Assembly: GCA_945882415.1 (NCBI GenBank)
Contig: CAMCWC010000010.1
Location: 1 to 64,000, forward strand
DNA length: 64,000 nt
DNA from: Chthonomonas calidirosea
GTDB lineage: Bacteria; Armatimonadota; Fimbriimonadia; Fimbriimonadales; Fimbriimonadaceae
Direction: 5' to 3'
The position numbers and the translations under genes are program-made. The stretch's first letter is position 1. Every line of letters starts with the position of its first letter. This document shows positions 1 through 9,402 of the stretch, one piece after another. A model generated the notes under the pieces. The model did no database searches and had not been told where the DNA came from. It worked only from the letters and a program-made list of their open reading frames with translations.

Positions 1-179
1 AAGAGAAGCCGCATTGGGGGGCTCCCAAGCTTCGCGAACTGCTGTTTCGCAAGTTTCCCTCGGATGTCAAAGTGCCGGCGGTGAGCACCATTCACGCCGT
101 TTTGGACCGTCACAATCTGGTTCAGCCTCGCAAAGGGCCACGTCACCGGTCGCCCATTGATCAACTTCTCCTCCAGTAG
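1..179 (+). pseudogene. IS481-like transposase fragment
   Basis: An open frame runs from the window edge to TAG at 177-179. It reads HWGAPKLRELL, then AVSTIHAVLDRHNLV, then a basic stretch QPRKGPRHRS. This resembles the helix-turn-helix and linker segment before the DDE integrase core of IS481-type transposases. The stop comes right after the basic linker, where the family normally continues into the catalytic core, so this is a truncated remnant. No terminal inverted repeat is recognisable. The upstream half is outside the window. Confidence 0.6.
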
Positions 180-211
180 ATCGAGAAGCCGACACCAGCC
201 CAAAAGGAAAC

Positions 212-247
212 GAGCCACGAGCTAGATTTTTATCCAGCTCGTGGCTC
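212..247. terminator. 12-bp perfect stem-loop downstream of the FG-GAP gene
   Basis: GAGCCACGAGCT at 212-223 pairs with its exact complement at 236-247 around a 12-base T-rich loop. It lies 26 bp beyond the stop of the minus-strand gene at 274-3204 and just after the transposase fragment. No U-tract follows, so it could be a weak terminator or a leftover of the mobile element. Confidence 0.45.
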
Positions 248-273
248 GCACCTGTGTCTGTCTCTAGGGATCC

Positions 274-3204
274 TTAGTTGACGGTGATCTTTACCGCCTT
301 CACGCCGTGATTCAGAATCTTCACGTAAAGGTTCGTAACTCCGGCTTTCAAGCCAGTAACGGGGAACGTTACAGAGCTCGCTCCGCCGGAGATCGCGGTC
401 AGCCTTGTCGAAGGAAGTGAAAGCACTCCGGCCTTCTGCGAGGTCACATCAACAACAAGACGCGCACCGAGCGGCACGGCAGCGTTTAAAGTCACCGTGA
501 CCATGCTGTCTTGTCCGACGGTGATGCTGGTCGCGGAGGCCGTCACCGTGGTGATCGCGTTGTAGGTCACCGAAACGAGGTCCGTCTTCGTTGAACCCTG
601 GAAGGTTGCACGGATCGTTCCGTTTTGAAGTGCTCTCGTCGCATTGACAAAAAAGCTGACGAACGTTTCCCCTTCTGGTACGGTCGCAGTTGACGGGACA
701 GAAAGTCCGGTGGTCAGGCTATCAAGCGTAACCACGTATCCGCCAGCGGGTGCTGGCGAAGAAAGACGAACCGTGCCAACCGTTATCGTTCCGAGGATGA
801 AGTCGGAAGCGTAGAGTTCGGTGATGTAGATGGAGGAAGGATTGACCGTGATGGTGTCCGACTTTTCGTTAAAGCTCGGCGTACCTTCGACCTTTACCAG
901 TGTGGGCGAAGCAACGGATTTACCGGTTACGACGAATGTTGCCTTAGTTTGTCCACCTGGCACCGTGACGGTCGCCGGGCAGTCCAGACCGGTTGAATCG
1001 CTGTTGGCTAGCGTCACCAACAAGCCACCAGCCGGGGCAGCTGACTGAAGCGTTACTGTGCCGATGGCTGTTTCGCCAACGGTGACGGCATCTGAGCCGA
1101 AACTTACGCTGCTAACGCGTGGTGTTCGAACGGTGATTTGGCCACTACCCGACGTAATTCCATCGCCGGAAGTGGTGACGGTAACCAGCGTATCGCTCGT
1201 TACCAACGAACTCATCGCAGTAAACGTGGCGCTGGTTGATCCCGAGGGGATCATGACCGAGGCAGGAACCGTGAGTGAACCACTATTGCTAGCTAAGTTA
1301 ACACTGAGAGTCGATGTGGCAGCAGATGCAAGCGTGACCGTGCCGGTAACGCTCTTTCCGCCAGCGATTCCTAAGGTTGGGAAGGAAACGTTTGCCAGAA
1401 CCGGCGCGGCTGCCTCCATTCGGTACACATAAGCACCACCTTTCTTGCTGTCCTTAACGTTCGCACCGACGATGAATGAGTCCCCAGAGACCGACAACGC
1501 ACGGCCAAACTGGATGTAGCCCGATCCGTAGATGGACAGATCGCTTGGCAGCAAGGTTGAGCTGTAACTCCAGCCTGAGCCGTTAGGTTCGAAAGTATGT
1601 ACTCCACCTCTTCCGTAATTCGGAGTCAAGTAATCGCTGAAGTACGCCTCGCCGACAATGATCGAGTCGTTCAAAATCGCGACGGATTCGCCAAAGTACG
1701 CGTAGTTCTGCGGCTCTGGGCTCGAGAGGATTGCTTTTTCGATCCAAACTCCCCCTTCGCGCCGAAATACTAAGACTTTGCCATCGTAATTTTCTAGACC
1801 GTTTCGTGCGGTAACGCAAGCGGTGTCTCCAGAAATCGTAACGAAATGGCCAAGCCCGAAGTAGCTATCGGAAACACTCGGAGCGAGAGTCTGTGATTCC
1901 CAGCCTGCTTCGCCGCGGGTGAAAACGTAGGCATTCCCATGACCTTCGACTTCAGTTGTTCCTTCATAGTAGGCCCCAACAATCAAGTTGCTTCCAGAGG
2001 CGTCAATGGTGCGCCCGAACTCACCGTAGGATTGTGCGTTTGGAGAGATGATCTGGCCTTGCTCCGTCCAACCTGCTTCGGTTGCGGCAAATTCATAGAC
2101 CCTACCGGCATAGTACATACCTTCCAACGGCGCATATGGAGAGCCAACGAAAAGTGATCTTCCGGCTAGCTTGACCGAAATCCCAAACCCAAAGCCGTTC
2201 TGAACATCCGCGCCGGTAAAGCTAGCGCTCTCGGTCCATGTCGAGCCGGACTTTGAAAAGATGTAGACCTTCCCGGCAATTGATTGACCATTGGCCGTGG
2301 AGAGTGGAGACCCAATCGCAACTACATCGCGATCAATTGACACCGAATGCCCAAAGTATGCGTATTGTTCTGGGTCACTTGCTACCAAAGTTGCTTGCTG
2401 CGTCCATGACGAGCCATTTCGAGTGAAGACGTACGCACATCCTGCACCCTCGACTCCGTTTAGGTATGACTGCGGTGCTCCGATTACGGCGGTATCACCC
2501 GAGATCGAAACGGAATCACCCGCATAGAGCCGCTGAATGTTGGGATCTGCGGCGGGGGTGAGGATTGCTTCTTCTGTCCAAGTCGGGTCGATGGTTACCG
2601 GATACACCGCATCTTGGTCTTCGACACCGATTACGATTTCTTGACCCCGTAGCTGCATTGTGGAAGCCAGTTTCTTTCCGGTGGCATCCCAAACTTTGAG
2701 GCCCGAATAGGAAAGATTGTCTTTTGCGCCGTTAAACTCGATGCGGTCACGGCCGGTTTGCTTCGGCTTCGCCCCGGCTGTGGCCAACTTCACCCAGAGA
2801 TTGCCAGTGCCTTGCTTTTTGTCGATTCTGAACCAGTGATGCAGGCCAGCAGCTTCGTTTACGTACCATTCCGAAAAGCCTGGGCGGTCGAAGGAAAGCT
2901 TGCTGAAGCCAGTTTTGTCCTTGCCAAGGCTCGCCTTCGGTTTCGCCGCGAGCACGGAGCTATCTCCGTTTCCGAAAGCAACGGTCCGAACTGCGACATC
3001 GGCAACGGTGACTCGACCGACAGAATTAGCCCGGAACGCAAAGCGACCAGGCTGTTCTCCGGAAAACTCATCTCTATCGGACTTGATGACACGTTGAGAC
3101 TGTGCGAGCGCGAGCCTCAAATCTGGATGGTTTGCAAGGGAATCTTGGCCGGACGGAGCCGGAGCCGCAAGACCCGCAATAAGTGGAAGCAGGATCAGGT
3201 GCAC
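274..3204 (-). CDS. Secreted FG-GAP repeat protein with Calx-beta/Ig-like tail
   Basis: 976 aa, GTG start at 3204, short signal peptide (LILLPLIAGLAAPAPSG). Residues about 200-600 hold at least seven integrin-alpha-like FG-GAP blades, each with a pattern such as YFGHSVSIDRDVVAIGSP or EFGRTIDASGSNLIVGAYY, expected to fold as a beta-propeller. Residues about 610-976 carry four repeats of roughly 90 aa with SVTVGETAIGTVTL-type strands, resembling Calx-beta or Ig-like domains. There is no LPXTG or PEP-CTERM motif, so the anchoring mode is unclear. It stands alone between the IS fragment and tRNA-Asn. A surface adhesion or matrix role is inferred from the domains only. Confidence 0.8.
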   Translation of the reverse strand: MHLILLPLIAGLAAPAPSGQDSLANHPDLRLALAQSQRVIKSDRDEFSGEQPGRFAFRANSVGRVTVADVAVRTVAFGNGDSSVLAAKPKASLGKDKTGFSKLSFDRPGFSEWYVNEAAGLHHWFRIDKKQGTGNLWVKLATAGAKPKQTGRDRIEFNGAKDNLSYSGLKVWDATGKKLASTMQLRGQEIVIGVEDQDAVYPVTIDPTWTEEAILTPAADPNIQRLYAGDSVSISGDTAVIGAPQSYLNGVEGAGCAYVFTRNGSSWTQQATLVASDPEQYAYFGHSVSIDRDVVAIGSPLSTANGQSIAGKVYIFSKSGSTWTESASFTGADVQNGFGFGISVKLAGRSLFVGSPYAPLEGMYYAGRVYEFAATEAGWTEQGQIISPNAQSYGEFGRTIDASGSNLIVGAYYEGTTEVEGHGNAYVFTRGEAGWESQTLAPSVSDSYFGLGHFVTISGDTACVTARNGLENYDGKVLVFRREGGVWIEKAILSSPEPQNYAYFGESVAILNDSIIVGEAYFSDYLTPNYGRGGVHTFEPNGSGWSYSSTLLPSDLSIYGSGYIQFGRALSVSGDSFIVGANVKDSKKGGAYVYRMEAAAPVLANVSFPTLGIAGGKSVTGTVTLASAATSTLSVNLASNSGSLTVPASVMIPSGSTSATFTAMSSLVTSDTLVTVTTSGDGITSGSGQITVRTPRVSSVSFGSDAVTVGETAIGTVTLQSAAPAGGLLVTLANSDSTGLDCPATVTVPGGQTKATFVVTGKSVASPTLVKVEGTPSFNEKSDTITVNPSSIYITELYASDFILGTITVGTVRLSSPAPAGGYVVTLDSLTTGLSVPSTATVPEGETFVSFFVNATRALQNGTIRATFQGSTKTDLVSVTYNAITTVTASATSITVGQDSMVTVTLNAAVPLGARLVVDVTSQKAGVLSLPSTRLTAISGGASSVTFPVTGLKAGVTNLYVKILNHGVKAVKITVN

Positions 3205-3463
3205 ACGCGATTCTCGCCGATGCTTTCAGGGAAACGCAATGCTTTTGTTCAAGTGCAGAAAACGATGAAATATATGCCTTATTCCGTTCTCTATTGACTT
3301 TGCCCGGAATGGCCTAGATGCTTTATTTTGCAGAGTTAACGCAAATAAATTTCACTACCTGAAATCCATCCTTCGGCCGATCGGTCTTGATGCTGCCAGC
3401 CTGCAATGCCGAGCCTTGTCGCAGAGAAACTGACCTGGACAGGCTTAGTTGAGGGGAGAAAGG

Positions 3464-3539
3464 TGGCTGCCGCAACAGGACTCGAACCTGTGACCAGCTG
3501 ATTAACAGTCAGCTGCTCTACCAACTGAGCTATGCGGCA
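3464..3539 (-). tRNA. tRNA-Asn (GTT)
   Basis: On the minus strand a 7-bp acceptor (TGCCGCA/TGCGGCA), a GCTC D-stem, an anticodon stem GCTGA/TCAGC with loop CTGTTAA (anticodon GTT), a five-base variable loop, and T-arm ACAGG-TTCGAGT-CCTGT fold as a standard cloverleaf. Discriminator G is followed by an encoded CCA at 3464-3466. Confidence 0.97.
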
Positions 3540-3558
3540 ACGCTATGGAAGATATTAC

Positions 3559-5502
3559 CTAACCTGATTTGCGGAAAACGAGACCCGTTTCAGCGTACAT
3601 CGGTTGGATTTCTACGGCACCGTTTTTCACGGTCACGGTCGAGGTGTTTTCGGCCGTGGCGGCGAGGTCGAGACTCTGGACGGTGTAGGTGCCGTCCAGC
3701 AGCGGCAAGCCGCTGAGGGTGACCTTTGAGCCGGGTTTCGCTAGCAGGCGGACGGAGGCCCAACTGCCTTCGCTGAGGCCGTGCGCTTTTGCGGAATCGG
3801 CAAGGCCGGGCAGGCTGAACGAACTGAAGTTCACCCAGTCCGCGCCAAGGTTTTCGACCTTCACGCTGACTTCACCTTTTGGCACGGCGAACTCGATGGG
3901 TTCCGGAACGCGAGTTTCGTTCTCTCCGGCAGGAAAGTCCCGCTTGTAGACTTCCGCCCCGTTGACGCTGATTCGCAGATTCGCCCCGCCTTTGGAAGCG
4001 CTAGCGATGCGGAAGCGGGCCTTGCCAGGTTCGGCAAGGCGGAATTTGAACTCGAGCGGCACGTACATTGCCTTGTTACCGCCGGTCGCGCCGATGAGGT
4101 ACGAGCTGACTTCGCCTTCTTTGTCCCATTCGGCGGGAAGGTTGAACGTCCCCGTTTTCGACTTGCCCCAACCGATGCCGGGACGGAAGACGAGATCGAC
4201 GTTTTGGCCGGAGATGGTTCGGATTGTGACCGGCGCGGCAGTGCGGTGATTACCAAAATCAGCCGCCTTCATGAACGCGGCGGCGCGAGCGAAGATGGGA
4301 TACAAATTATCCTTCTCGACTCGATCCCAGTACCAGTACTGCCCTGCCCCGGCGTGACCGGCCAAGAGTCCGCCGTAGATGCCGTCGCGAACACCCTGCT
4401 TGTAGTCCGGGCCATCGGGCGGGCCGAACTCACCAAAGAAGCCCGGCTTATCGGTTGGGAACTTGCGCTTGCCGATCGCGGCAAGCACATTGGCCGGATA
4501 GGTATGCGGCTGATAGAAGTCTAGCTTCGCGTAAAACGCGTCCTCGACGGCAGGAATGGGATCGCTGCTGCTGGTGACGAGGTGGTTGTAGGGGTCGATG
4601 CTACGTAGGTAGTCGGCCATTTCTCCGTGCCAGGTTGCGATGTCCGGCCAGCGGTCTTGGTAACGGGCTTCCACCCATTCGACTTCGTTGAAGAGCTCCC
4701 AGCACATGACGCTGGAGTAGTGGCCGTAGCGAGCGACGGCATATCGCAGCCAATTTTTCGAGCGGCGCTTTGCCTCAGCATTCGTGAAGAAATCGCCCGG
4801 ATCCTTGAGGAAGCCGCCTTTTGCGGTGTTCCAAGGATTGTCTTGCCAGTTCGGATTCACGCGGGTGGTCCACTGACCGTGGTGGAAGAGAACGAACTGG
4901 GCATATTGGCCGTGCGTGGCAGAGGCGCTGAGCAGGCTGTCCCACTTTTCGAGCGCGGGCGGGTTGAATTCGCCATCTTTGACCGTGCCTTCGACCGGCC
5001 ACCAGGGGTTCTTGCCGTCCCAGTGACAGGCCCAAATTCGGGTCCAGTTGGTGCCGTTCTCGCCCATCTTCTTGAGTGACTCGGTCATCGGCGGCAGGTC
5101 GCCGTTTTGCCAGCTTAGGTTAAAGCCGAGCGGAACGTAGGTGCTGCCGTCGTCGAAGATAAAGCTGGTGTCTCGTCGCTTAACGAAGCCTTTCGAGATG
5201 GACTCGGTGGCTTGTACGGTTCGAGTGGTGGGAGCTTGAATGCTCGGTTTGCCGTTTCGCAGCAGGGTTGGCGTGTAAGTTCCAGGGGTCTTGGTAACGA
5301 GGATGGCTTTCCAGGAACCATTGCCCGTGTAGAAGGCTAGTCGCTCTTCGGCCTTTCCGTCCGGTGCGGTGAACTTGACCCGGACGTCGTTTTCGGCGGG
5401 ATCGTAAGGGTTGCCGCTGAATTCAATTTTGAATTCAGCGACGGCGGGTCCGTACCACGTTGTAACGAAGCTCGACGTGAGCCCCAGAACTGCCATTAGC
5501 AT
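3559..5502 (-). CDS. DUF5060-type secreted glycoside hydrolase, GH5-like
   Basis: 647 aa with an N-terminal hydrophobic segment serving as signal peptide. Residues about 20-95 resemble the DUF5060 beta-sandwich. Residues about 110-410 form a clan-A TIM barrel: N272-E273 (WELFNEVEW) fits the acid/base and E358 (GFFGEFGPP) the nucleophile of GH5-like enzymes. The C-terminal 230 residues are beta-rich accessory domains of the kind annotated as putative collagen-binding or carbohydrate-binding. The likely role is hydrolysis of extracellular plant or fungal polysaccharide. The substrate cannot be told from sequence. A second in-frame ATG lies two codons in. It is monocistronic, between tRNA-Asn and the AAA ATPase. 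Confidence 0.78.
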   Translation of the reverse strand: MLMAVLGLTSSFVTTWYGPAVAEFKIEFSGNPYDPAENDVRVKFTAPDGKAEERLAFYTGNGSWKAILVTKTPGTYTPTLLRNGKPSIQAPTTRTVQATESISKGFVKRRDTSFIFDDGSTYVPLGFNLSWQNGDLPPMTESLKKMGENGTNWTRIWACHWDGKNPWWPVEGTVKDGEFNPPALEKWDSLLSASATHGQYAQFVLFHHGQWTTRVNPNWQDNPWNTAKGGFLKDPGDFFTNAEAKRRSKNWLRYAVARYGHYSSVMCWELFNEVEWVEARYQDRWPDIATWHGEMADYLRSIDPYNHLVTSSSDPIPAVEDAFYAKLDFYQPHTYPANVLAAIGKRKFPTDKPGFFGEFGPPDGPDYKQGVRDGIYGGLLAGHAGAGQYWYWDRVEKDNLYPIFARAAAFMKAADFGNHRTAAPVTIRTISGQNVDLVFRPGIGWGKSKTGTFNLPAEWDKEGEVSSYLIGATGGNKAMYVPLEFKFRLAEPGKARFRIASASKGGANLRISVNGAEVYKRDFPAGENETRVPEPIEFAVPKGEVSVKVENLGADWVNFSSFSLPGLADSAKAHGLSEGSWASVRLLAKPGSKVTLSGLPLLDGTYTVQSLDLAATAENTSTVTVKNGAVEIQPMYAETGLVFRKSG

Positions 5503-5594
5503 CCCTTATATTTACCGGGTTTCCAACCTGCCTACAAGGATTTTTTCAAATACTAGTAGGTCTGCGTATACAACGGGCTCTAAGTTGGGACGGC

Positions 5595-7097
5595 TTAGTT
5601 GTCGTCGTTCTTGCTGGCGGGTCGGGTTCGGAGCCGGGCCCACTCGCGCAGGTCGCCGATTTCCTCGCTCATCATCACGCTCAGGGGGACAACGCTTTTC
5701 GCTTCGGTGAGAAGGTCCTTCTGGGTCACTTCCTTATCCACGTGGAAGGCGGAATGAAGGGCGCCAACGACAACCTGCTCGATTTCGGCTCCGCTGAATC
5801 CGGCGGTGGCTTCGGCGAGAGGGCCAAGTTTGAACTTGCCCGGATCGCGCTTTCGCTTGGCGAGGTGAATACGGAAGATTTCGGCGCGCTCATCCTTGTC
5901 GGGCAGGTCGACGAAGAAGATCTCGTCGAAACGACCCTTTCGGAGCATTTCCGGCGGGAGGGCGGAGACGTCGTTGGCGGTGGCGATGAGGAAGACCGAA
6001 CTGGTCTTTTCACTCATCCAGGTAAGGAAGGTCGCAAACACGCGGGCGGTGGTGCCGCTGTCGCTGACGTTTCCGCCGCTTACGCCGGCGAAGCCTTTTT
6101 CGAGTTCATCTGCCCAGAGGATGCAGGGCGCAACAGACTCGGCGGTTTTGATCGCCTTGCGAATGTTTTCTTCGCTTTGCCCGACGAGGGATCCGAAGAT
6201 ACGGCCTACGTCGAGCTTGAGCAGCGGGAGGTTCCAGTGGGCGGCGACGGCTTTGGCGGTGAGAGATTTTCCGCAGCCTTGGACACCCAAGAGGAGGATG
6301 CCCTTCGGCGCGGGAATTCCGAAATCGCGGGCTTTATCCGTGAAGCTGGTCTGCCGCTTTTCTAGCCAGTCCTTGAGCAGCTCAAGTCCGCCGACGTCCT
6401 TTAGGTGCGCCTCTGGGGCGTAGTATTCCAGCGTTCCGGACTTTCGGATGATCTGCTTTTTCTCTTCGAGAACGACTTCGACATCGAACTTCTTTCGCTC
6501 GACGAGGCTGCGGGCGAAGGTGCTTTCGATTTCGTCGAGGGTGAGTCCTTGAGCGGATTTGACTAGCAGTTCTCGTTCAAGCGGTTCGAGCTTGGGGTCG
6601 ATGTTGACGTTGTCTTTGACCGCGCTGATGACCTTTTCGAGGCAGGCGGAAATTTCATCCACATCGGGCAGCGGGAAGTCGATGACGGTGACGTCCTTTT
6701 CGAGGTCCGACGGAAGGTTGAGGGTCGGTCCGGTGAGGATCAGGGTTTGGGTTCGGCCGCGGAGCCGGAGCGCGAGGTCGCGGAGGAGGCGCACGACCCG
6801 GTAGTCCTTCATGTACGGGTGGAAGTCGCGGAGGAGGAAGACGGTGTATTCAGGGGCCTCGTGAACTTGGGCAAGGGCTTCTAGTTCTCCGGGCAGGCCG
6901 GAGGTGCGGGTGGCCATTCCGGGGCGCGAGACGGGCGGGCGCATCCCTTGCGTGACCGACCAGGTGTGGACGGTGCGATTCAGCCCGCTACAGATTTTTT
7001 GCAGGGCTTCTTCGACGCGACGCTCCTCCCAGCTCACCACGTAGAGAATCGGGTACTTGGCCCGAATCAGGATTTCGATCTCGCGGATCGGATTCAT
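5595..7097 (-). CDS. Ycf46-like AAA+ ATPase
   Basis: 500 aa. The N-terminal 200 residues ([20 protein letters not shown]) match the non-catalytic domain of the cyanobacterial/plastid Ycf46 group. The AAA module follows: Walker A GVQGCGKS at about 271-278, Walker [11 protein letters not shown] at about 325-334, sensor-1 region [11 protein letters not shown], and arginine-finger segment [11 protein letters not shown] near 385. The C-terminal helical lid ([15 protein letters not shown]) is present. Such proteins act as cytosolic ATP-driven remodelling factors with little-known substrates; Ycf46 has been linked to CO2 use and photosynthesis regulation in cyanobacteria, which need not apply here. 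The ATG at 7095-7097 is the natural start. Confidence 0.85.
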   Translation of the reverse strand: MNPIREIEILIRAKYPILYVVSWEERRVEEALQKICSGLNRTVHTWSVTQGMRPPVSRPGMATRTSGLPGELEALAQVHEAPEYTVFLLRDFHPYMKDYRVVRLLRDLALRLRGRTQTLILTGPTLNLPSDLEKDVTVIDFPLPDVDEISACLEKVISAVKDNVNIDPKLEPLERELLVKSAQGLTLDEIESTFARSLVERKKFDVEVVLEEKKQIIRKSGTLEYYAPEAHLKDVGGLELLKDWLEKRQTSFTDKARDFGIPAPKGILLLGVQGCGKSLTAKAVAAHWNLPLLKLDVGRIFGSLVGQSEENIRKAIKTAESVAPCILWADELEKGFAGVSGGNVSDSGTTARVFATFLTWMSEKTSSVFLIATANDVSALPPEMLRKGRFDEIFFVDLPDKDERAEIFRIHLAKRKRDPGKFKLGPLAEATAGFSGAEIEQVVVGALHSAFHVDKEVTQKDLLTEAKSVVPLSVMMSEEIGDLREWARLRTRPASKNDDN

Positions 7098-7175
7098 GTT
7101 CGGATGATGCTACCGAAATGGTTCGGGCGGCGTTGCGCCGATTGGGTGATAATGCTCAGGGCCAGGGGGAATCCA

Positions 7176-8459
7176 ATGACGGACTTAGACTTGATGCTGC
7201 GGTTTATGCTGCAGGTAATGATCGTTTTGGCGGCCTGCAAAGCCGTCGGCTGGATTGGCTCGAAGTACCTTGGCCAAACGCAGGTGGTGATGGAGATGGT
7301 CACCGGGGTTCTGCTCGGTCCATCGGTGCTGGGGCGCTCGATGCCGGAGCTTCAGGGCTATTTGTTCCCTCGCAAGCTAGAAGGTTTGACCGGCTCGCAC
7401 CCTTCGATGTCGATTCTGTACATCATCGCCCAAATCGGTCTAGTGCTCTACATGTTCCTGATCGGACTGGAGTTCGATATCAAGCTCATCTCGAACCGGA
7501 TTGGTGGCGCAGTATCGGTTTCGCTAGCCGGGATCATTGCGCCGTTTGCGCTCGGGTTTGGGATTGCTTACTTGTATCGCGACCGGACCGACTTGTTTGC
7601 GCCGGCGATCACGGATACAAACGCAGCGATCTACCTTGGCGCGGCGATGTGCATTACGGCGTTTCCGATGTTGGCGCGGATTTTGTACGAACGCGGAATC
7701 GCGCGGACTTCGATGGGGACGCTAGCGCTGGGCGCCGGGGCGACGGATGACGCGGCGGCTTGGTGTCTGCTGGCCATGGTTTTGGCGTTTAGCAAGGGCA
7801 ACATGAGCATCGCGTGGCTCGCGATTGGCGGCGGAATTTTGTTTGGCGTTTTGATGCTGACGCTGGGGAAAAAGTTGCTCAGCCGACTGGCGGTATCCAC
7901 AAATGAGACGGGGAAGTTTTCGCAGGGGCAGATGACGACGGTTATCTTGATCCTGATGGCGGGCGCCTGGTTTACGGATGCGATCGGGATTTACGCCGTG
8001 TTTGGCGCATTCTTGGTCGGGTGTGCGATGCCGCGCGGGCGGTATGCCGAGGCCATTCGAGAGCGGATTGAGCCGATGACGGTTTCGTTCTTGCTGCCGT
8101 TCTTCTTTGTTTACAGCGGGCTCAATACGAACATCAATTTGATTTCTGGAACGGAGCTTTGGACGGTGACGATCGTGATTTGCCTAGCCGCCATCTTCGG
8201 GAAGGGCGTAGCTTGCGCGTTGGCGGCCCGGGCTTCGGGCGAGCCTTGGCGAGAGAGCTGGACGATTGGCACTCTCATGAATGCGCGCGGACTGATGGAG
8301 CTGATTATCTTGAATATCGGCTTGCAGCAGGGCGTGATTACGCCGACGCTGTTCGCGATCATGGTGGTGATGGCGATCGTAACGACGCTGATGGCGTCGC
8401 CGCTGTTCTTGCTGATCTATGGAAAGGTGGAGCCGGGTACGGCTGCGGCGACGGCTTAA
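7176..8459 (+). CDS. CPA2-type cation:proton antiporter (KefB/NapA-like)
   Basis: 427 aa from the ATG at 7176, which has a GGGGGA ribosome site about six bases upstream. The frame extends upstream to 6948, but that part is antisense to the ATPase gene and not membrane-like. About 12-13 hydrophobic segments follow, with TGVLLGPSVLG near residue 45, typical of monovalent cation:proton antiporter-2 (Pfam Na_H_Exchanger), and GAGATDDAAAW in the middle carrying the paired aspartates expected for ion exchange. There is no RCK/TrkA nucleotide-binding tail. Probably a Na+ or K+/H+ antiporter of the inner membrane. Its TAA overlaps the stop of the hisC remnant on the other strand. Confidence 0.88.
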   Translation: MTDLDLMLRFMLQVMIVLAACKAVGWIGSKYLGQTQVVMEMVTGVLLGPSVLGRSMPELQGYLFPRKLEGLTGSHPSMSILYIIAQIGLVLYMFLIGLEFDIKLISNRIGGAVSVSLAGIIAPFALGFGIAYLYRDRTDLFAPAITDTNAAIYLGAAMCITAFPMLARILYERGIARTSMGTLALGAGATDDAAAWCLLAMVLAFSKGNMSIAWLAIGGGILFGVLMLTLGKKLLSRLAVSTNETGKFSQGQMTTVILILMAGAWFTDAIGIYAVFGAFLVGCAMPRGRYAEAIRERIEPMTVSFLLPFFFVYSGLNTNINLISGTELWTVTIVICLAAIFGKGVACALAARASGEPWRESWTIGTLMNARGLMELIILNIGLQQGVITPTLFAIMVVMAIVTTLMASPLFLLIYGKVEPGTAAATA

Positions 8460-8515
8460 AGGGCGCGAAACTCGTTGGCAAAGATTTCGAGCTCTTCCAT
8501 CGTTCCGACGCTGAC
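8456..8515 (-). pseudogene. hisC 3'-end remnant (left direct repeat)
   Basis: The minus strand encodes VSVGTMEELEIFANEFRAL and then TAA, the last 19 codons of a histidinol-phosphate aminotransferase. Bases 8464-8515 match 10588-10639, the end of the intact hisC, at 51 of 52 positions. The last codons differ: the remnant ends in AL-stop, the intact gene in GLSD-stop. Nothing more of hisC is present here, because the next gene ends 15 bp away at 8531. It marks the left edge of the 2.1-kb pseudopilin cassette. Confidence 0.85.
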
Positions 8516-8530
8516 TACTATACTTCGGAC

Positions 8531-9115
8531 CTACTTCTGACCAAGTTTCTCCCGACGAGACGCAATCCATGCCTTCCAGGTTACGAATCCGTCATCTGGC
8601 CCAAGTTCCAACCCATTTATTCCGAGCGACTCAAAATATTCCACATGTTCTTCAACATCTTTGACCCATAACAAGCCGCGATTCCTGCCAGTAGCTTTGG
8701 GGTCAAGTGCCCCAGCTGAATTGAGGATCAGTAATGTGATTGGAGAAACCACTTGATACTTTTCGCCAGTAAATGTGACGTTAAATGAAAGCGTCCCTTG
8801 TCGGTACTCTCGGGTAATCGTTGTAATTGCGCCGTCAGTTTCAAGTTTGGATTCACCAGCCGGCTCATTCAACGTTATCCTTTTGCCGACATGATCCCTA
8901 AGAAATTGCGTTAGTTGTTGATCCGATACGGAACTCCGAATCTTTTCTGCGTCCCAGCGCAATCGATTCACGCACGCGCCGTCTCCCCGCTCAACGCAAG
9001 CAAGCATTTCACGAGCTACTTTCTCCGAAGAATCCGCAGGTCGAAAAATTACGTATAGAATTGTGCCGACGACGCACAAAGCGATCGTCGACACACCAAG
9101 GTTCCTTTTACTCAA
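8531..9115 (-). CDS. Cassette gene A: membrane-anchored protein of unknown function
   Basis: 194 aa. The TTG at 9113-9115 overlaps the TGA of gene B as TTGA. This start aligns residue for residue with the paralogue at 11748-12365 (both reach RP at residue 26), so it is preferred to the TTG at 9121. One N-terminal transmembrane helix precedes a soluble domain with the shared motif VARExxxCxExxDGACxNRLRxDAE and, near the end, VEEHxxYFESxGI. Two conserved cysteines about ten residues apart (ACVERGDGAC) suggest a disulfide outside the cytoplasm. No known family is recognised. Last gene of the D-C-B-A operon. Confidence 0.7.
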   Translation of the reverse strand: MSKRNLGVSTIALCVVGTILYVIFRPADSSEKVAREMLACVERGDGACVNRLRWDAEKIRSSVSDQQLTQFLRDHVGKRITLNEPAGESKLETDGAITTITREYRQGTLSFNVTFTGEKYQVVSPITLLILNSAGALDPKATGRNRGLLWVKDVEEHVEYFESLGINGLELGPDDGFVTWKAWIASRREKLGQK

Positions 9116-9402
9116 TAGCAATCTGTCCCAGGATCACAATTCATTCCATCATTGGTCTTGGTCCGACGCAAGTAGCTTTGGGTCACAGGTTCGCCTACAT
9201 CATTTGCGCAAAAGACGACTTTCTTTTCGTATTTCTTGCAGCTCCCTCCTACGTCCTCCGACCCGCAAAAGACCCAAGTGGCAAACGGAGGTATAGACAT
9301 TCCCTCGCAGAAAGGCGGTGGTGGACAGTTGACACACCAAGAGGAGTAGGAGACAGTTGAGGTAACTGACAGAAATGCGAATGCAAGTGCTTTTAGCTTC
9401 AT
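9112..9402 (-). CDS. Cassette gene B: small secreted cysteine-rich protein
   Basis: 96 aa from the ATG at 9400-9402, which overlaps the TGA of gene C as ATGA. A longer upstream frame is rejected because it lies inside gene C. A signal peptide (MKLKALAFAFLSVTSTVSYS) is followed by a region with eight cysteines, including WCVNCPPPPFC and a C-terminal CDPGTDC. The paralogue at 12365-12553 keeps the signal peptide, the PPFC motif and a similar C-terminal CTSGEDC but is shorter in the middle. Function unknown. The disulfide-rich exported form and position after a pseudopilin suggest an extracytoplasmic partner. Confidence 0.65.
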   Translation of the reverse strand: MKLKALAFAFLSVTSTVSYSSWCVNCPPPPFCEGMSIPPFATWVFCGSEDVGGSCKKYEKKVVFCANDVGEPVTQSYLRRTKTNDGMNCDPGTDCY

